Assembly (NCBI GenBank): GCA_028280715.1
Contig: JANQLG010000042.1
Span: forward strand, 62,001-126,000
Length of the DNA: 64,000 bases
Direction of reading: 5' to 3'
Origin: Spongiibacteraceae bacterium
GTDB taxonomy: Bacteria > Pseudomonadota > Gammaproteobacteria > Pseudomonadales > Dasaniaceae
Shown here: in pieces, positions 31,837-41,918 of the stretch
How positions within the stretch are numbered: the first letter of the stretch is position 1
How the letters are laid out: every line of letters starts with the position of its first letter
Notes under the pieces: generated by a model
Seen by the model: the letters and a program-made list of their open reading frames with translations, nothing else
Database searches by the model: none
Told to the model about the DNA's origin: nothing
Position numbers and translations under genes: made by a program

Positions 31837-34302
31837 ATGGTTCACATCACAAATCTGACGCGTATATCCCTCTGGCTGTTTCTCTCAGCGGCTGCTGGAT
31901 CTCTCTTAATATTTGCCAGTGCCTATTTATACCTTAGCCCTAAATTGCCTTCTGTCGATGTTTTGAAAGATGTTCAACTTCAAACTCCCCTGCGTGTTTA
32001 CACGACTGATGGTCAACTTATGGGAGAATTTGGGGAACAGCGTAGAACCCCTATCCAGTTTGAGCAAATTCCTCCTCAGTTTATTCATGCCTTGTTATCG
32101 GCAGAAGATGACCGCTTCTATAGTCATCATGGCGTAGATATCAGAGGGTTGCTGCGCGCTGTGTCACGATTATTAATTGCCGGGGAGAAGCAAGGCGGAG
32201 GTAGTACCATCACCATGCAAGTGGCACGTAACTATCTGCTCAGCTTTGAACAGACCTTCCTCAGGAAATTTAATGAGATATTACTGGCGCTAAAAATGGA
32301 AAGAGAACTGAGCAAAGATCAGATTCTCGAACTGTATCTCAACAAAGTTTTTTTCGGTAATCGCGCCTACGGTGCGGAAGCCGCATCTCAGGTCTACTAC
32401 GGCAAACCTCTGGATGAGTTAACTCTCCCTCAGCATGCCATGCTAGTAGCTGTTTTACCGGCTCCGTCTTATTTTAATCCTCTGGTAAACCCCTCTCGCG
32501 CAGCGGAAAGGCGAGACTGGATTATCGGCCGTATGAACAAGCTGGGATATATTGATCAGCAAACCTATCAACAAGCCATTAGCAACCCCATTACTGCCAA
32601 AAGGCACGGTGCCATTATTGAGGTAAGCGCTCCTTATCTGGCAGAAATGACCAGAAAAGAGATTATCGCCAAGTTTGGCAATCAAGCGTATACCGCCGGG
32701 TATCGTGTCTTTACAACGATTAATACACAGTATCAGCAAGCTGCACAACAAGCTGTCATTGATGGGTTATTGGCCTACGACCAACGACATGGCTATCGAG
32801 GCCCAGAAGCAAACTACTTCTATGACGACATCGATGTCGAGACCCAATACAGCCGCTGGCTATCAATACTGGAACATACAGCTTCACCGGCAGATTTAGA
32901 ACCTGCTATCGTAAGCCAACTCCATGAACAGGCCTTCACAGCGCTTTTTGCTAATGGCGAAGAGCGGACTATCGAATGGCAGCACGGACTAAAAGACAAG
33001 CGCTCGTATCGAACTCCTAATCAGCTTGGGCCTAGACCAAAAGAAGTGACCGATCTGGTACAAGTGGGTGACCTAATCCGCCTAAAACAGATGGATGACG
33101 AAAGCTGGCATTTAACACAGCTACCCAAGGCGCAGGCGGCTCTGGTTTCCATGGACGCCAATAATGGGGCTATTTTAAGCTTGGTCGGTGGATTTAACTT
33201 TAATCAGAGCAAATTCAATCGAGTCACTCAGGCAACCAGACAACCCGGATCCAACTTTAAGCCTTTCATTTACACAGCAGCATTGGCCAATGGCTACACA
33301 CCCGCCAGCATTATTAACGACGCTCCCATTGTTTTTGATGATGCCAGTCTGGAAAGTACCTGGCGCCCCACCAACGACAGTGGTCAGTTCTACGGCCCAA
33401 CGCGATTACGAGTTGCTTTATATCGATCCCGCAACCTGGTTTCTATCAGACTGTTGCGCAGCTTAGGTATTCCCACAGCCATCAATTACAGCGCCAATTT
33501 CGGTTTTGATAGCAGTCAACTGCCACGCGACTTATCCCTAGCACTAGGCAGCCATGCTGTAACCCCTATGCAAATAGTCAGTGGTTACTCTGTACTAGCC
33601 AACGGTGGCTACAAAGTAGAACCCTATTTAATTGATCGAATTGAAAATCTCGACGGTGAAGTCGTTTATCAGGCGAAACCAATCACAGTCTGCAAAAGCT
33701 GTGAGGAACCCTTACCTGAACCAGGCAACGAACCCATCGAAGAAATGGCAACCTTGGAAGATATTCTTAAACAGGAAGAAGCTATTGAAGAGCCCCTGCC
33801 AGAAGCAGAAAGAGTTATCGACCCACAAGTGGCTTATCAAATTGACAGCATGATGCGTGATATCGTCAAAAAGGGAACCGGCCGAAGAGCACTCGTCTTA
33901 AACCGCAATGATCTTGCCGGAAAAACCGGCACCACTAACGGCCCCACCGACGCCTGGTTTTCGGGTTACGCGGGAGGGGTTGTCACGACAACGTGGCTGG
34001 GTTTTGACAATAATGGTGTGCTTGGCCGCAATGAATTTGGCGGCACTGCAGCACTACCCATTTGGATTGATTATATGCGTGTTGCCCTGGAAGGCCGACC
34101 TGAAACAGCACTGAAACAACCGGAAGGCATCGTCACGGTTAAAATAGATCCCAATACCGGTTTACTCGCCAAGCCTGGGCAGAAAAACGCAATCTTTGAA
34201 ACCTTCAGAACCTCTTTCGCTCCTACTCAAATCTCACCGGATCAAGCAATAGCCGGTGACATTACTGATATAGACAAAGTAGCGGAAGAAGATATTTTCT
34301 AA
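31837..34302 (+). CDS. mrcA: Class A penicillin-binding protein 1A
   Basis: Bifunctional peptidoglycan synthase of 821 residues, anchored by an N-terminal transmembrane helix (about 10-32). The glycosyltransferase domain has AEDDRFYSHHGVD (catalytic Glu) and GGSTITMQVARNY. The OB-like insert and transpeptidase domain follow, with the active serine in QPGSNFKPF (SxxK), the SRN motif YRSRNLVS and the KTGTT motif in AGKTGTTNGPTDAWF. Divergent from pilM, the arrangement known in Pseudomonas. An acidic insertion (EEPLPEPGNEPIEE) precedes the KTG box. Confidence 0.96.
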   Translation: MVHITNLTRISLWLFLSAAAGSLLIFASAYLYLSPKLPSVDVLKDVQLQTPLRVYTTDGQLMGEFGEQRRTPIQFEQIPPQFIHALLSAEDDRFYSHHGVDIRGLLRAVSRLLIAGEKQGGGSTITMQVARNYLLSFEQTFLRKFNEILLALKMERELSKDQILELYLNKVFFGNRAYGAEAASQVYYGKPLDELTLPQHAMLVAVLPAPSYFNPLVNPSRAAERRDWIIGRMNKLGYIDQQTYQQAISNPITAKRHGAIIEVSAPYLAEMTRKEIIAKFGNQAYTAGYRVFTTINTQYQQAAQQAVIDGLLAYDQRHGYRGPEANYFYDDIDVETQYSRWLSILEHTASPADLEPAIVSQLHEQAFTALFANGEERTIEWQHGLKDKRSYRTPNQLGPRPKEVTDLVQVGDLIRLKQMDDESWHLTQLPKAQAALVSMDANNGAILSLVGGFNFNQSKFNRVTQATRQPGSNFKPFIYTAALANGYTPASIINDAPIVFDDASLESTWRPTNDSGQFYGPTRLRVALYRSRNLVSIRLLRSLGIPTAINYSANFGFDSSQLPRDLSLALGSHAVTPMQIVSGYSVLANGGYKVEPYLIDRIENLDGEVVYQAKPITVCKSCEEPLPEPGNEPIEEMATLEDILKQEEAIEEPLPEAERVIDPQVAYQIDSMMRDIVKKGTGRRALVLNRNDLAGKTGTTNGPTDAWFSGYAGGVVTTTWLGFDNNGVLGRNEFGGTAALPIWIDYMRVALEGRPETALKQPEGIVTVKIDPNTGLLAKPGQKNAIFETFRTSFAPTQISPDQAIAGDITDIDKVAEEDIF

Positions 34303-34345
34303 CGAATCCTATCTCTAGCTGGGGGCTGCTAGAACCTTTAGATAA

Positions 34346-35716
34346 TTAGATAGCCTCCAGCGCCTCAGCCAACTTGTGTACCCCAATAATTTCCATTCCC
34401 TCAACACCACTTTTGGGTACATTGGCATGAGGTATGATTGCACGCTTGAAGCCATGTTTTGCCGCCTCATAAATACGTTCCTGGCCACTCGGCACAGGAC
34501 GTATCTCGCCAGATAATCCTACCTCACCAAATACGACTAAATCTTGCGGTAAATGCCGATCACGAAAACTGGAAACAATGGCCAATAACAAAGCGAGATC
34601 GGCACTGGTTTCCAATACTTTCACGCCTCCAACCACATTCACAAAGACATCCTGATCACCCACCTGTAATCCGCCATGACGATGCAATACCGCCAACAAC
34701 ATCGCTAAACGATTTTGCTCCAAACCCACCGCCACGCGCCGTGGATTACCCAACTGAGAATCATCCACCAGGGCTTGAATCTCAACCAACAAAGGGCGAG
34801 TTCCTTCCCACACCACCATCACCAAGCTGCCAGAGGCAGGATCATTGGCACGAGAAAGAAAAATGGCCGAAGGATTTTTCACCTCCTTCAGACCCTGCTC
34901 AGTCATAGCAAATACACCCAGCTCATTAACCGCTCCAAAGCGATTCTTCTGTCCACGCAGGGTTCGAAAGCGGCTGTCTTCCGTCCCCTCCAACAGAATT
35001 GAACAATCAATCATATGCTCCAGTACTTTTGGCCCTGCCAAACTGCCATCTTTAGTCACATGACCAACAAGAAATAGTACCGTACCGGTTTGCTTAGCAT
35101 AACGGGTTAAGTAAGCGGCGCACTCTCGCACCTGCGACACACTACCCGGCGCTGAACTGATATCGTCACTGTGTACCACCTGAATCGAGTCCACCACCAA
35201 CACCTTGGGCTTTAAGCGTTCTGCCTGTGCACAGATCCCCTCCACATTGGTTTCTGACAACATCTGTAATTTGTCGGTGGGCAAACCCAAACGTTGTGCT
35301 CGCATCGCCACTTGCTGCAACGATTCTTCTCCTGTGACATAAAGCGCATCCATTGATTCCGCCAAATGACATAGCGTTTGTAACAGCAGTGTACTTTTAC
35401 CAGCACCAGGATGACCACCAATCAAAATCGCAGAACCCTGGACCAACCCACCACCCAACACCCGATCAAACTCATTGGCACCACTGGCGATTCTTGGCAG
35501 GTCTTCCAGGTTAATCTCGCTTAAGGTCTGCACCTGCTGGCTATTTGCCGCGCCTGCATAACCTTGTAATCGGCTGGTTTTCGCCGCTTTAGCTGGAGCA
35601 GAGACTGTAATTTCCGTTAACGTATTCCAGGCACCGCAATCCTTGCACTGCCCCTGCCAGTGGCTATATTCGGAACCGCAGTCATTACAAACGTAGGCAG
35701 TTTTTCGTTTCGCCAT
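34346..35716 (-). CDS. radA: DNA repair protein RadA
   Basis: RecA-like ATPase that processes recombination intermediates. About 456 residues from the ATG at 35716 (GGAAG upstream); an extended frame to 35761 is unlikely. N-terminal zinc finger CNDCGSEYSHWQGQCKDCG, Walker A GGHPGAGKST near 99-108, the RadA-specific KNRFG motif in GQKNRFGAVNELGVF and a C-terminal Lon-like domain (GEIRPVPSGQERIYEA). Convergent with mrcA, whose stop lies 43 bases away. Confidence 0.96.
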   Translation of the reverse strand: MAKRKTAYVCNDCGSEYSHWQGQCKDCGAWNTLTEITVSAPAKAAKTSRLQGYAGAANSQQVQTLSEINLEDLPRIASGANEFDRVLGGGLVQGSAILIGGHPGAGKSTLLLQTLCHLAESMDALYVTGEESLQQVAMRAQRLGLPTDKLQMLSETNVEGICAQAERLKPKVLVVDSIQVVHSDDISSAPGSVSQVRECAAYLTRYAKQTGTVLFLVGHVTKDGSLAGPKVLEHMIDCSILLEGTEDSRFRTLRGQKNRFGAVNELGVFAMTEQGLKEVKNPSAIFLSRANDPASGSLVMVVWEGTRPLLVEIQALVDDSQLGNPRRVAVGLEQNRLAMLLAVLHRHGGLQVGDQDVFVNVVGGVKVLETSADLALLLAIVSSFRDRHLPQDLVVFGEVGLSGEIRPVPSGQERIYEAAKHGFKRAIIPHANVPKSGVEGMEIIGVHKLAEALEAI

Positions 35717-35864
35717 TTTTCTTCCAATCATTTTTCTTACAGATAGCATCGATAGTATCAAATACTGTATATATTAACAGTCTTTATTTGATTGCCAGCG
35801 ACTAGCAAGCTATTGATCACAGCCGTACAATATCCAGCCGAATGAAAATAGTAAAAGTTGATTG

Positions 35865-37064
35865 ATGCCATCCCTAGTTCACGAACGCTCAATGGTTTTC
35901 TCGCCCTCACTGGCTGCCACTATCGGCCTGGAAGAGGCAGTGATGCTACAGGGCTTGCACGACGTTATCGCAGTACTCGGCGGCACATTAAAAAATCACT
36001 ACCGGTGGTTGCGCCTGGACAGTAACAAGCTGACCGAGATTTTCCCCTTCTGGGAGATTGATGATTTACAGCGAATCAGCACTAGCTTGGTGGAAAAAGG
36101 GGTGCTTTTAATCAACTCGCCCCCTTTATCTCAATCACACTTTCTTCATTTTGCTATCAACGAAAAGATAGCCGATAGCACAAGTACAACCCATTCAAAT
36201 GCGACTTCAACTATTGGCTCTGTGGCAACCAATACAGCCACAGCTGCTCCGCAACACGAAAAAATTGTTAGGCATCGAGTCCGCAGTGGCGGCGCAACTT
36301 TATTACCAGATGACTGGCAACCACCTGAAGACTTGCTACAGCTATTGGCTCTGAACCACAACATTCCCAGAGACTTTGCCCTGCAACAATTGGAAGACTT
36401 CAACCTGTACTGGCGAGAGCGCGCGCAGGTGTCACATTCCTGGCCCAGCAAATTCAGGCAGCATGTGCTCAATGAATGGCGCCACCATCAGAGTCGAGAA
36501 GCAGCCAATACAAAAGCACAACAGCAACAAAATGATTTGGGCAACAACTGGCAACCCAGCCGGGACGCCTTGGATATTCTCTTCAAAGCCGAGATTAATC
36601 CGGAATTTATCGAAGATGCTATCCCGGAATTTGTCCTCTATTGGCGTGAACGTGGCGAAGTCAGCAGCACCTGGAACTCCAAATTCATCGCCCATATCCG
36701 TCGACAATGGGCCAAATACACCGCCTCACTGGAACACGATTATGAGCCGCGCGCCATTCCCGCCAACTGGCAACCCAATGAAGATGTGTTCGATATCCTG
36801 CGCTTGGCCAATATCGATATCAGCTTTGCTCGCCAACAGGTGCCGGAATTCGTATTATTCTGGCGTGACACCAAACAGATCCACCGCTCCTGGAATACCA
36901 AATTCCTGCAGCACGTAAAATACCAGTGGGCCACACGGCACAAAATGGAACAACACGATGCAAGACAGTCAAACGATCATCAACCAGGTCAAGCAAAAGA
37001 TGGCAGCCTCATCAAACGACTCACCGACCGAAGCTGGGCCAAAGGCATCGTCGAAGGGCTCTAA
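35865..37064 (+). CDS. Protein with three DnaT-type ssDNA-binding repeats
   Basis: Likely primosome or replication-restart factor, about 399 residues. The N-terminal ~100 residues look like a winged helix (LVHERSMVFSP, then WLRLDSNKLTEIFPF, then LQRISTSLVEKGVLLI). Three repeats follow near residues 149-206, 225-285 and 299-360, each with NWQP-x-x-D-x-(L/F)-x-IL, then P-E-F-x-L-(Y/F)-WRER, then W-(N/P)-(S/T)-KF-x-x-H-(I/V). This is the DnaT C-terminal ssDNA-binding domain pattern. E. coli DnaT has one such domain. It starts at the ATG at 35865; a TTG lies 3 bases before. It overlaps the next gene by 107 bases. Confidence 0.75.
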   Translation: MPSLVHERSMVFSPSLAATIGLEEAVMLQGLHDVIAVLGGTLKNHYRWLRLDSNKLTEIFPFWEIDDLQRISTSLVEKGVLLINSPPLSQSHFLHFAINEKIADSTSTTHSNATSTIGSVATNTATAAPQHEKIVRHRVRSGGATLLPDDWQPPEDLLQLLALNHNIPRDFALQQLEDFNLYWRERAQVSHSWPSKFRQHVLNEWRHHQSREAANTKAQQQQNDLGNNWQPSRDALDILFKAEINPEFIEDAIPEFVLYWRERGEVSSTWNSKFIAHIRRQWAKYTASLEHDYEPRAIPANWQPNEDVFDILRLANIDISFARQQVPEFVLFWRDTKQIHRSWNTKFLQHVKYQWATRHKMEQHDARQSNDHQPGQAKDGSLIKRLTDRSWAKGIVEGL

Positions 37065-37668
37065 CTCTCAACCTGTTAATACACAACCCACCAATCCACA
37101 ACCCACGGCCGAACATGTGGATGCCATCAGCCAGATGTTCACCGAGTTTGAACTGGCCTATCACAACCAGTTTCACAAAGCCTTTGGTACCTCCGAGCAA
37201 ATTATTATGGCCCAACAACTATGGCTGAACACCTTATGCGATATTTCACCGCAGCGCTTGGTCATGGGAGCACGTCGTGCAATCAAAGACTCGGAATATC
37301 TGCCAACACTGCATAGTATTCGCAAATATTGCGATCCGACACCGGAAGAACTTGGCATTCCCGATGCCCACGCAGCCTACGTTGAAGCCTGTCGCGCTGC
37401 CTCACCCAAAATAGAACAGAAATGGACACACCCCATTGTGTACTGGGCTGGCCACGAGTCGGATTGGTTTTTCCTCGCCAGCAACAGTGAGGCCAAGGCA
37501 TTTCCTGTATACCAGCGCAATTTCGAGATTCTGATCAATCGCCTGTTGGAAGGAGAAACACTGGAGCTGCCTGCCCATAAAGCAATTCCAGCCTCAATTT
37601 CAAAACCCTTGAGCAAAGAAGAGCAACGCAAGCATATGAAGGAGATGCGTGAGCAGTTGGATATCTAG
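36958..37668 (+). CDS. Lambda P-like replication (helicase-loader) protein
   Basis: 236 residues. The N-terminal ~55 residues are polar and low-complexity (Ser/Pro/Asn/Gln). The rest, from MFTEFELAYHNQFHKAF through RLVMGARRAIKDSEYLPTLHSIRKYC and SDWFFLASNSEAKAF, resembles the phage lambda P family, whose members load the replicative helicase. It has no Walker motif. It follows the triple DnaT-repeat gene with a 107-base overlap (or 65 if the ATG at 37000 is used). The pair looks like an analogue of the dnaT-dnaC operon. Membership of the P family is by eye. Confidence 0.6.
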   Translation: MQDSQTIINQVKQKMAASSNDSPTEAGPKASSKGSNSQPVNTQPTNPQPTAEHVDAISQMFTEFELAYHNQFHKAFGTSEQIIMAQQLWLNTLCDISPQRLVMGARRAIKDSEYLPTLHSIRKYCDPTPEELGIPDAHAAYVEACRAASPKIEQKWTHPIVYWAGHESDWFFLASNSEAKAFPVYQRNFEILINRLLEGETLELPAHKAIPASISKPLSKEEQRKHMKEMREQLDI

Positions 37669-37704
37669 CTTTTCTTCAGTGTCCTCTTCACAATCACAGC
37701 CAGA

Positions 37705-37726
37705 ATGTTGCATAGACATGCAACAT
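37705..37726. other. Perfect 9-bp inverted repeat before ubiE
   Basis: ATGTTGCAT (37705-37713) and ATGCAACAT (37718-37726) are exact inverted copies around AGAC. It lies 37 bases after the replication gene stop and 62 bases before ubiE, and is followed by AGCTTTT. The stem is A/T-rich and the T-run short, so an operator for ubiE or a weak terminator are both possible. Confidence 0.5.
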
Positions 37727-37787
37727 AGCTTTTCACTGCACAAGCGCTACAATACCCTACTGTTTTTTAATCACCACTGGATTTGGC

Positions 37788-38543
37788 ATGTCAGAACCGC
37801 AGTCCAATAAAACCCACTTTGGCTACAAAACCGTCGACAGCACGGAAAAGGCCGGCATGGTGGCCGACGTATTCCATTCAGTAGCCGCAAAATACGACAT
37901 CATGAATGACTTGATGTCAGCCGGCATTCATCGCATCTGGAAGCGCTTTACGATCGAATTGTCAGGCGTCAGGCCTGGACACAAAATACTGGACATTGCT
38001 GGCGGCACAGGTGATCTCGCTGCCAAATTTAGCAAGCTGGTTGGCCCGGAAGGTGAAGTGGTATTAGCAGATATCAATGCCTCGATGCTGCAAGTGGGTC
38101 GCGATAAACTGACCGATAAGGGCGTCGTTGGCAATATCACCTACACTCAGGCTAACGCCGAAGCTCTGCCTTTCCCCGATAATATTTTTGACTGCATCAC
38201 CATTGCCTTTGGCCTGAGAAATGTAACCGATAAGGATGCTGCACTGCGTTCAATGCTGCGAATATTAAAGCCTGGGGGACGCCTGCTGGTGCTGGAGTTT
38301 TCCAAACCACGCAATGAGCTACTCAGCAAGGCTTACGACACCTATTCCTTCAGAGTCTTACCCTTTATGGGCAAGTTGGTCGCCAACGATGCGGAAAGCT
38401 ATCGCTACCTCGCCGAAAGTATTCGCATGCATCCCGATCAGGAAACCTTAAAAGGCATGATGGACGATGCAGGCTTTGCGCGTTGTCAGTACTACAATAT
38501 GACTGGCGGCGTTGTTGCCATCCACAAGGGCATAAAGCCCTAA
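37788..38543 (+). CDS. ubiE: Ubiquinone/menaquinone C-methyltransferase UbiE
   Basis: SAM-dependent C-methylation of the benzoquinone ring in ubiquinone (and menaquinone) synthesis. 251 residues, the standard length. Signatures are [10 protein letters not shown] at the N-terminus, [32 protein letters not shown] (SAM motif I) and the [12 protein letters not shown] segment. A TACAAT -10-like box lies about 35 bases before the start. First gene of ubiE-ubiJ-ubiB, 19 bases ahead of ubiJ. Confidence 0.97.
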   Translation: MSEPQSNKTHFGYKTVDSTEKAGMVADVFHSVAAKYDIMNDLMSAGIHRIWKRFTIELSGVRPGHKILDIAGGTGDLAAKFSKLVGPEGEVVLADINASMLQVGRDKLTDKGVVGNITYTQANAEALPFPDNIFDCITIAFGLRNVTDKDAALRSMLRILKPGGRLLVLEFSKPRNELLSKAYDTYSFRVLPFMGKLVANDAESYRYLAESIRMHPDQETLKGMMDDAGFARCQYYNMTGGVVAIHKGIKP

Positions 38544-38562
38544 GCCTGAGCTGAACGTTGCC

Positions 38563-39195
38563 ATGACCATCATTAGCCCAACGCTACACACGGCGATGCT
38601 AGCCAGTCTGGAAAAGGTGATCAACAAAACTCTGAAGTTAGATCCGGCAACGCAGAACCGCCTGAGCGCTCTGCAGCATCATGTCTTTTTACTGCACTGC
38701 ACCGAACCTGATATCAGTGTTTACCTAATTCCAGGCGATGGTGAAGTCCGGCTGTGCGGCGTTTTTGAAGGAGAGGCTGACACCAAACTCACCGGCAGTG
38801 CCAGCGAGTACAGCAAGCTCTTCGCCGCTGAAGATCCAGCCAGCGCATTGATTAACGGTGAGTTGGAATTAATCGGCAATAGCCAGGCACTTATCGAACT
38901 ACAAAAGATTCTGACCGATCTCGATATCGACTGGGAAGCTCCCCTGGCACAGCACTTTGGCGATGTTATTGGCCACCAAATGGGACAAGGCATTCGTGCC
39001 GGCTTCAACTTTGGTCGTCAGGCATTTAAGGGCCTGAGCAGACAATTCAAAGAATTTATCACCGAAGAAAGCGAATTGGTGCCACCCAAACCACAGACAG
39101 AACGCTTCTTTCGCGAAGTGGACCAACTAGCCACTCGCACCGAGCGACTGGAGGCACGCTTGCAGAAATTAAGGCAATCACTGCAAAACCGATAA
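38563..39195 (+). CDS. ubiJ: Ubiquinone biosynthesis accessory factor UbiJ
   Basis: 210-residue lipid-binding protein of the Ubi metabolon that binds ubiquinone intermediates through an SCP2 domain (roughly residues 15-115, with YLIPGDGEVRLCGVFEGEADTKLTGS). The C-terminal helical coiled coil (VDQLATRTERLEARLQKLRQ) mediates contact with UbiK. The position between ubiE and ubiB is the standard order in gammaproteobacteria. Confidence 0.93.
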   Translation: MTIISPTLHTAMLASLEKVINKTLKLDPATQNRLSALQHHVFLLHCTEPDISVYLIPGDGEVRLCGVFEGEADTKLTGSASEYSKLFAAEDPASALINGELELIGNSQALIELQKILTDLDIDWEAPLAQHFGDVIGHQMGQGIRAGFNFGRQAFKGLSRQFKEFITEESELVPPKPQTERFFREVDQLATRTERLEARLQKLRQSLQNR

Positions 39196-39252
39196 CAACC
39201 ATTACTTATCCAAACCAATAAGCCCGATCAATAACCAAGAACAAGGAAACCC

Positions 39253-40878
39253 GTGTCCCGACTGCAACGAATCAGCAAAATTGCCCATGTGGTCACGCGC
39301 TATCGCCTGGACAAACTGATCGACACTGATCGCCTTCCCGGCAGCCTGTCACTACTATTTGCTGTTGGTCCCTGGAGGCTATTTCCAGAACCGACAATGA
39401 GCCGGGGTGAACGCATTCGCCTGGCGCTGGAAGAACTGGGGCCAGTGTTCGTCAAATTTGGGCAAATGCTATCGACCCGGCGCGACCTGTTACCACCTGA
39501 TATTGCCGATGAATTAGCCAAGCTACAGGATCAAGTGCCGCCCTTCGATTCACAACTGGCCATCAATATTATCGAGCAAACACTGGCACAACCCATCGCT
39601 GAGCTGTACGCAGAATTCGATCCATCCCCCCTGGCTTCAGCCTCCGTTGCCCAGGTACACGCAGCCACCCTACACAGTGGCGAAGAAGTGGTGGTGAAAG
39701 TCGTACGCCCCGATATCGAAAAGGTGATCCGTCAGGATATTAAGCTGCTCTTCAGCATCGCCAAACTAGTGGAAAAATACTTGCCTGATGGTAAACGACT
39801 GAGACCCGTTGAAGTGGTGGATGATTATCAGCACACCATTCTCGACGAGCTGGATCTACAACGCGAAGGCGCCAATACCTCGCAACTACGCCGCAATAGT
39901 GAACAGTCTGATTTGCTGTATGTACCGAACGTATTCTGGGATTACAGCGGTCATCAGGTACTGACTATGGAACGCATTCATGGTATTCCGGTAACTGACA
40001 TCGAAGCATTGAAAGCGCAAAACACCAATATGAAACTGTTAGCCGAACGCGGTGTGGAAATCTTTTTCAGCCAAGTATTTAACGACAACTTCTTTCATGC
40101 AGATATGCACCCAGGCAATATTTTTGTTTCCAGAGAACATCCTGATCAGCCAACGTATATCGGTATTGATTGCGCCATAATCGGTTCACTAAGCGATTCT
40201 GATCAGTACTATCTGGCCCGAAACTTACTTGCTATTTTTCAGCGCGATTATCGCGCCGTGGCAGAGTTGCACGTCGAGTGCGGTTGGGTCCCCCCCTACA
40301 CTCGCGTCAATGATTTTGAAGCGGCTATTCGCAGTGTCTGTGAACCCATTTTTCAAAAGCCTATTAGCGAAATTTCCTTCGGCCAGTTATTAATTTATTT
40401 ATTTCAAACCGCCCGTCGATTTGAAATGGAAGTGCAACCCTCATTAGTGCTGCTGCAAAAAACACTGCTCAATATCGAAGGCCTGGGAAGAGAACTCTAC
40501 CCTCAGTTGGACCTATGGAGTACAGCCCAACCCTTTTTGGAAACATGGTTAAAACAACGCTATAGCCCTAAAGGTATTTACCGACAATTTAAAAAATACC
40601 TACCGGAAATGCTGGAGTTACTACCGCATATTCCTCAGGCCACTCAGGACTACCTGCAAAACACCAAGCAAATTCGCACGCAACTTCAGGAGCAACAGCA
40701 ACGTTTAGCGACGCTTGAGCAATCCAGAAATAAGAGACAACGTCGAACAGTCCTAACTGCTATAACGCTTTTGATCGCGGCAGCAGGCACCGCATGGTTT
40801 AATGAGCAAAGCTTCGAATTACAAACCAGCCAATGGTTATTACTTATTGCCGCTATTGCCCTGCTACTGCATCGATAG
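39253..40878 (+). CDS. ubiB: Probable protein kinase UbiB
   Basis: Membrane-anchored atypical kinase/ATPase needed for ubiquinone synthesis. 541 residues with a GTG start (AAGGAA upstream). Family motifs KxGQ ([11 protein letters not shown]), A-rich loop SVAQVH and [10 protein letters not shown] with the metal-binding D-C-A-I in GIDCAIIG are visible. Two predicted transmembrane helices lie at the extreme C-terminus ([17 protein letters not shown] and [12 protein letters not shown]). Follows ubiJ by 57 bases. Confidence 0.96.
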   Translation: MSRLQRISKIAHVVTRYRLDKLIDTDRLPGSLSLLFAVGPWRLFPEPTMSRGERIRLALEELGPVFVKFGQMLSTRRDLLPPDIADELAKLQDQVPPFDSQLAINIIEQTLAQPIAELYAEFDPSPLASASVAQVHAATLHSGEEVVVKVVRPDIEKVIRQDIKLLFSIAKLVEKYLPDGKRLRPVEVVDDYQHTILDELDLQREGANTSQLRRNSEQSDLLYVPNVFWDYSGHQVLTMERIHGIPVTDIEALKAQNTNMKLLAERGVEIFFSQVFNDNFFHADMHPGNIFVSREHPDQPTYIGIDCAIIGSLSDSDQYYLARNLLAIFQRDYRAVAELHVECGWVPPYTRVNDFEAAIRSVCEPIFQKPISEISFGQLLIYLFQTARRFEMEVQPSLVLLQKTLLNIEGLGRELYPQLDLWSTAQPFLETWLKQRYSPKGIYRQFKKYLPEMLELLPHIPQATQDYLQNTKQIRTQLQEQQQRLATLEQSRNKRQRRTVLTAITLLIAAAGTAWFNEQSFELQTSQWLLLIAAIALLLHR

Positions 40879-40902
40879 CGCCATCTATGTCATAATGCCG
40901 GG

Positions 40903-41304
40903 ATGACTGAAACGCTTGCTCAATCCTATTTAGATGAAGTTCGCTGGAACAATGATGGCCTGGTGCCAGTCATTGCCCAGGATCACGAAACCAACGATGT
41001 ATTGATGGTTGCGTGGATGAACACTGAAGCATTGGCGTTAACGGTGAAAGAGCAACGCGCGGTTTATTGGTCGCGGTCCAGACAGAAATTATGGCGCAAA
41101 GGTGAAGAGTCCGGCCACGTTCAGTTAATTAAAGACATTCGTCTAGATTGTGACGAAGATGTCATTATTCTGAAAATTGAACAATTAGGTGGCATTGCCT
41201 GTCATACTGGCCGCCGTAGTTGCTTTTATCGGCGCCTTGAGAACAACCAATGGCAAATCGTTGAGAAAGTGATAAAAGATCCTGAACACATTTATAGTAA
41301 GTGA
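40903..41304 (+). CDS. hisI: Phosphoribosyl-AMP cyclohydrolase
   Basis: Hydrolyses the adenine ring of phosphoribosyl-AMP, step three of histidine synthesis. 133 residues; stand-alone cyclohydrolase domain rather than the HisIE fusion of enterics. Signatures are [32 protein letters not shown], the metal-binding D-C-D in [11 protein letters not shown], and [12 protein letters not shown]. Overlap-free pair with hisE 9 bases downstream. Confidence 0.96.
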   Translation: MTETLAQSYLDEVRWNNDGLVPVIAQDHETNDVLMVAWMNTEALALTVKEQRAVYWSRSRQKLWRKGEESGHVQLIKDIRLDCDEDVIILKIEQLGGIACHTGRRSCFYRRLENNQWQIVEKVIKDPEHIYSK

Positions 41305-41313
41305 CACCTGACA

Positions 41314-41646
41314 ATGACTGATGTACTAAAACAACTGGCTGATATTCTGGAGCAACGCAAATATGATGCGTCACCCGAATCATCTTATGTCGCCAGCTTA
41401 CATCATAAGGGTCTTAACAAAATTTTGGAAAAAGTTGGCGAGGAAGCCACTGAAACGATTATTGCTGCCAAAGAAGCAGAGCGCAGCAAAGATAACAAAG
41501 ATGTCATTTATGAAACCGCTGACTTGTGGTTTCATTCATTAGTTATGCTGTCACATTTAGGTGAAAGCAGTGATGCCATACTCGATGAATTAGCTCGCCG
41601 ATTTAATTTATCAGGCCTGGAAGAAAAAGCATCACGTGGAAAATAG
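41314..41646 (+). CDS. hisE: Phosphoribosyl-ATP pyrophosphatase
   Basis: Removes pyrophosphate from phosphoribosyl-ATP, step two of histidine synthesis. 110 residues. MazG-like helical fold with [24 protein letters not shown] (metal-binding glutamates), and [21 protein letters not shown]. Follows hisI and precedes tatA; this hisI-hisE-tat order is as in Pseudomonas. Confidence 0.95.
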   Translation: MTDVLKQLADILEQRKYDASPESSYVASLHHKGLNKILEKVGEEATETIIAAKEAERSKDNKDVIYETADLWFHSLVMLSHLGESSDAILDELARRFNLSGLEEKASRGK

Positions 41647-41676
41647 TTTTACGATTAATTAGGTAGGAGAAAGGCA

Positions 41677-41907
41677 ATGGGAATAGGTGGTATTAGTATT
41701 TGGCAACTGCTGATTATTTTAGTGATCGTCATGTTGCTATTTGGAACCAAACGTTTACGCAACCTGGGAGGCGATCTTGGTGCCGCTATTCGAGGTTTCC
41801 GTACATCTATGGGCAATGAAGAAGAAAATAAAGAAGAAGACGATGAAACGGTTGAAAAGAGTGAAGCCGTAGAGCAACAAGAAACTAAAACCGACAGCGA
41901 GAAGTAA
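41677..41907 (+). CDS. tatA: Twin-arginine translocase TatA
   Basis: Pore-forming subunit of the Tat export system. 76 residues: N-terminal transmembrane helix ([19 protein letters not shown]), amphipathic helix and an acidic, Glu/Lys-rich tail. The [21 protein letters not shown] hinge and amphipathic region is typical. An AGGAG site precedes the ATG. First gene of tatABC. Confidence 0.93.
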   Translation: MGIGGISIWQLLIILVIVMLLFGTKRLRNLGGDLGAAIRGFRTSMGNEEENKEEDDETVEKSEAVEQQETKTDSEK

Positions 41908-41918
41908 CATCCGCCGCC

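Noticed and set aside
34459-34908. 149-codon plus-strand open frame
   Set aside because: It lies wholly inside radA on the opposite strand, and its translation is Pro/His-rich with no family features; a shadow of radA codon usage.
36376-36918. 180-codon open frame within the triple-repeat gene
   Set aside because: Alternative frame of the DnaT-type repeats. The encoded sequence repeats with the same period, as expected for a shadow of repeated DNA.
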